Shown one piece after another: positions 60,915 to 64,000 of a stretch of DNA of 64,000 nucleotides. This DNA is from Straminergon stramineum. Taxonomy: Eukaryota; Streptophyta; Bryopsida; Hypnales; Calliergonaceae. The notes below the pieces were generated by a model. That model saw only the letters and a list, made by a program, of their open reading frames with translations. It was not told the DNA's origin and made no database searches. The stretch is taken from NCBI GenBank assembly GCA_963920665.1, contig OY987265.1:28773001-28837000 (forward strand). Direction: 5' to 3'. The position numbers and the translations under genes are program-made. How positions within the stretch are numbered: the first letter of the stretch is position 1; the number at the start of each line of letters is the position of its first letter.

Positions 60915-62420
60915 ATTGTTGCAAATTTGAGACCCCTGCATCCAAATTTGAATTCAAAATTTTCAAAATTCACCATGGGTGGCAAATAGAAAATTCCAGT
61001 GTTTTCCCCTGGGGTAAATAGACAGACTTCAAGTGACCACTTTTCACGTCTTGCACCACTCCCTCCTAGGCTCCTACCCTACCCCTGTGGTCACTCGATC
61101 ATGGTGGCTCAATCGAATGTTGGAAAAAGTCTCTCAATAAGTTACATGCCGGCCTCACATTTCTAAGAGCCCAACTGAAAGCTCTTTACTTGATGGCATG
61201 AATTCAGGTTTTTTAACTCAAAACTTTGTCCATCCATCCATCCATCTCAAACTTCCACAAATCATGTCGTCTGATTTGCACCTCTCGATATTCCCCAATT
61301 CCCTAGAAACATGCAGACCTCGCTCACCCCTGCACTTCCAGTGCACTTGACTCCATCGAACAATTCTCCTTTGATCAAGCAACAGAACTGCAGTCAGTTC
61401 CTGTTTCCTAAGCTCTTTTCTCTTCTTTTTTTGCTTTTAAAAAACATTAAAAATGATGTTTCCTAAGCTTTAGTTCTAGAAGACTGGACGAGAACCATGA
61501 ATCCTTAAAAGTCAATGACTTGCCGCAGCTCCCAAGTCCCAACAAGTCCTTCCCAACCAGTGAAAAAAAACAAGTCTTAATTAAAACCTCTGGGTACGTT
61601 GTACTGTACCACCATCCTTTTGTAATAAGGTAATGAAATAAGGTCATGAAATGAATGAGTTACTTCCATTTGGGGTTTTCAATAAAACACTAAATAAACG
61701 TGTCTTCACTCTGGGCCTCAAATCAGGTTCTTCTGTAAAGTTGTAAGTTGAATTGTCCACAGTTTCCAAGGCGTGCATTGGAATGCCCACTGGCTGGTCC
61801 ATCATCCTGTCCAAATTGCAGTGAAAAGGTACTCCTCACGTTTAGTAATCAGTACACTCCCCTCGGCCTTCCGGAATGTACCTAAGTGTAATCTCTATAA
61901 CTTTCTTTTTGAGATTGTGGAATGGAAGAAAAATGCAAGTGCCAATGCAATTGGGGGTCGGTGCGGTGGTTTCCATGTTCCAAGCTTTGGGGGAATATTA
62001 CAACATTGGGAGGTCAGTCGGTTGGTCTTCTTCTCTTCTCCCCGGCCTCTACTCTAAGCATGGAACTTGCTTGGGTGACTGATAAGTTAGAGCCATTGAC
62101 ATTGGCATTCAAAATGACCTGCATGCCTTTGGATTCTAACACAAAGGCATGCTGTGAGCTAAATGGAGAAAAAGGAAAACTGACTAAAAAACCCTTTTAA
62201 ATTTAATAGCAATGCACTTGAGAACAGTACACACACGCAATGGGAAGCCTTTATACTTCTTCTTATAATATAAATGTTGAGGGCAAAAGTTTTAAGTTAT
62301 TAGCACTGAGGAGTGACACACTGAGCGTGAGCAGTGCAGGGGCTCACTCTGCTTGCCATGTTTAACTTATGTTGGTGTTGGTAGAATGGAACGGTGGCTC
62401 CCGTTTTGCCTAACTTAGTA
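60915..62420. other. Intergenic sequence without recognised gene
   Basis: The plus-strand frames overlapping at 61773-62200 show no domain and no convincing exon borders. CATCCATCCATCCATC occurs at about 61211. Confidence 0.4.
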
Positions 62421-62553
62421 AAGGTATATTCGCACTTGATGTTAAGAGTGATGTTTGCAATGTAAATCCAGTCCAGAAATAGGTCTAAAGTCATTCCTCA
62501 TTCTTGAGATCTTCAGTAGTAACACTCTTTAACACCAAATGTGAACATACCTT
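62421..62553 (-). mobile_element. Foldback MITE family G, copy 2
   Basis: Ends AAGGTATATTCGCACTTG and, inverted, AAGGTATGTTCACATTTG. Its reverse complement aligns with 5333-5452 across the whole length, including ACTTTAGACCTA and TTACATTGCAAACA in the interior. Confidence 0.6.
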
Positions 62554-64000
62554 AAATTAGTAGGAATAAATTTGTTCCTTTAGTGCCCCCCCCCAAAAAA
62601 ACAAAAAAAACAAAAACATAAAGGAAAAGATAAAGAAAAAAGAAATTTACTGCACTGTGCAATGAGGAGCCCTCAGAATAGGAGAAGACAAGATTTACAC
62701 TTCCATGCAGACAATGCCAAATGTAGCACAAATAAATTAAGCGGACATCCAAAGACTTAAGTTACAGACAAGCCTCTCAAACTTCAGCTCAAGTCTTAAT
62801 ATTAACTTACTTGAAGACTCCTTACCAAGCCAGAAAAAGAAAAGACAGGCTTGTTATATACTGAGTATAACTTAACTTCCTGACATGATCGGATGTTTGT
62901 AAAGTATAACTTATACCCACTCCAGACGTCATTTTTGTTTGGTGAGAAAGTGCTGAAAGAAGTACATTAACTTAGTAACCTACTGTAGATCTAAGTTACT
63001 CCATCATGGACATGCAGAAATAATCAATTCAGTTAAAATATGATAACTGCCTGAGTGAGTGAGTGAGTGCTTAGGTAAATGTTTCTGCCAAATTTAAAAT
63101 GAAAAAATAATGAAAAAATAATGAAAAAAATGAAAAAATGACAGAAAAGAACATTATTCAATGGAAATTGTCCATGTGTTTCAAGAAAAAGAAAAGAAAA
63201 AAGAAAAGTAACATTATTGTTTTAGAAGAACAAAAGGAATATAAACTTGACCTAATTCTAGTGGGTGGGGACCAAAAAATTAAAGAAAAAGAAAAAGAGG
63301 TAGAAACACCCATTAGTGTCCCCAATCCCATCTTTCTAACCTAGATATCACTAAATGTGTCCCTAGACTTTAGTTAATGTGTCCTCCATATGTTGAATTC
63401 TGATTGGCTGACATATGTGAAGGACACATACTTAACTGTGCTTCGCTCACAGCTGATTTTCGCAGAGTTCAGATTTGGGTCCACCTGTGTGACACATTCA
63501 GTGGTTTAGGGAGCCAGCACTTTGAAAAATCTTAGAAACTACATGCGACATCCGAAAAATCTATTATTTTTTTGTAATATTCATTATTTTCCCTCGCTAA
63601 TTCTACAAAAAATATAATTTCGAAGGAAAAGATGCCTCCAACTAGGGTGAATTGCTTCTTTTGACGCTTTGGGGTACTCCCACCTTCGACATTGAGCTGG
63701 GTGGTTCTTCCACTGACGTACAGTTCTTCCTCGTGTAATACAATCGACCCTACTGTAAGTTTATACTCCATACCATACTATAAGTTAGAGTATTAATTTC
63801 TCACTGTGCCAGGGCAATGCATGGGTTGACCTCGTGTAAGTTAACTTAATTGGGGAAGCAGCACTTCAATGCGCAGCCCTAAGGTAGGCTACTTGCTACC
63901 CCTGGATTCCTTATTCCCCAGCCCATTCAGTTCATATAGAAATGGGTGGGTTTATCTTAACTTAACTTAATTTTAATTTAACTTGGAGAGCAAAACAACT
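62554..64000. other. Intergenic sequence at the window end
   Basis: Has an A-rich stretch at 62588-62645, a (GAGT)n run at about 63054-63068 and GAAAAAATAAT repeats at about 63101-63135. A minus-strand frame at 63532-63771 could be an exon (a possible acceptor CTTACAG lies inside) but no family was recognised. Confidence 0.4.

Noticed and set aside
1..64000. CRISPR arrays, operons, ribosome binding sites or phage modules
   Set aside because: The window is eukaryotic with spliced genes; none of these structures was seen.

Overview
This is nuclear DNA from a land plant: spliced genes with GT..AG introns, AT-rich intergenic sequence and many short transposon relics. The gene set (a TPD1-type secreted peptide and a DA1-type LIM peptidase beside mitochondrial housekeeping genes) is embryophyte. 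The modest introns (about 80-800 bp), the very AT-rich intergenic DNA and the absence of any familiar angiosperm repeat suggest a non-seed plant (bryophyte or lycophyte), but this is an inference and the species cannot be named.

Five protein-coding genes could be rebuilt exon by exon with continuous reading frames. They are: a TPD1-like cysteine-rich secreted protein (complement 7306-9383, 4 exons, 253 aa); a Coa1-like cytochrome-oxidase assembly protein (22777-23906, 4 exons, 224 aa); a DA1-like ubiquitin-activated LIM peptidase (33648-38777, 10 exons, 515 aa); a mitochondrial GrpE nucleotide-exchange factor (43169-46576, 6 exons, 330 aa); and a phosphoglycerate-mutase-like histidine phosphatase (52425-54235, 6 exons, 235 aa). 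They belong to unrelated pathways and are not a cluster. Two of them, Coa1 and GrpE, serve mitochondria.

The rest is mostly gene-free and filled with small non-autonomous mobile elements. The dominant class is a set of families (called A to E here) whose ends all read TTAACCC(C)T... and ...AGGGGTTAA. They come in size classes of about 138-155, 230, 250, 566 and 920-940 bp. Also present are a Stowaway-like MITE with a TA duplication (21345-21585), a 149-bp near-perfect foldback with CACTA termini and a 3-bp duplication (2816-2964), a 764-bp Harbinger-like element with a TAA duplication (47437-48200), a 416-bp TA-flanked element nested inside a family A copy (17755-18170), two further foldback families (F, G) and a retroposon-like 3'-tail family. 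No intact transposase or reverse transcriptase was recognised.

Region by region: 1-7305 AT-rich with elements B, CACTA and G; 7306-9383 TPD1-like gene; 9384-22776 intergenic with a tandem duplication, a nested family A copy and the Stowaway; 22777-23906 Coa1; 23907-33200 intergenic with a minisatellite-like duplication and eroded coding-like DNA; 33203-38777 DA1-like gene; 38778-43018 cluster of A, B and D elements; 43169-46576 GrpE with a tandemly triplicated exon-intron boundary; 46577-52424 intergenic with the Harbinger-like element, F and a truncated B; 52425-54235 phosphatase; 54236-64000 intergenic with E, A, C, F and G. No multi-gene novel system was found; the strongest candidate for something undescribed is the TTAA-bounded element superfamily.
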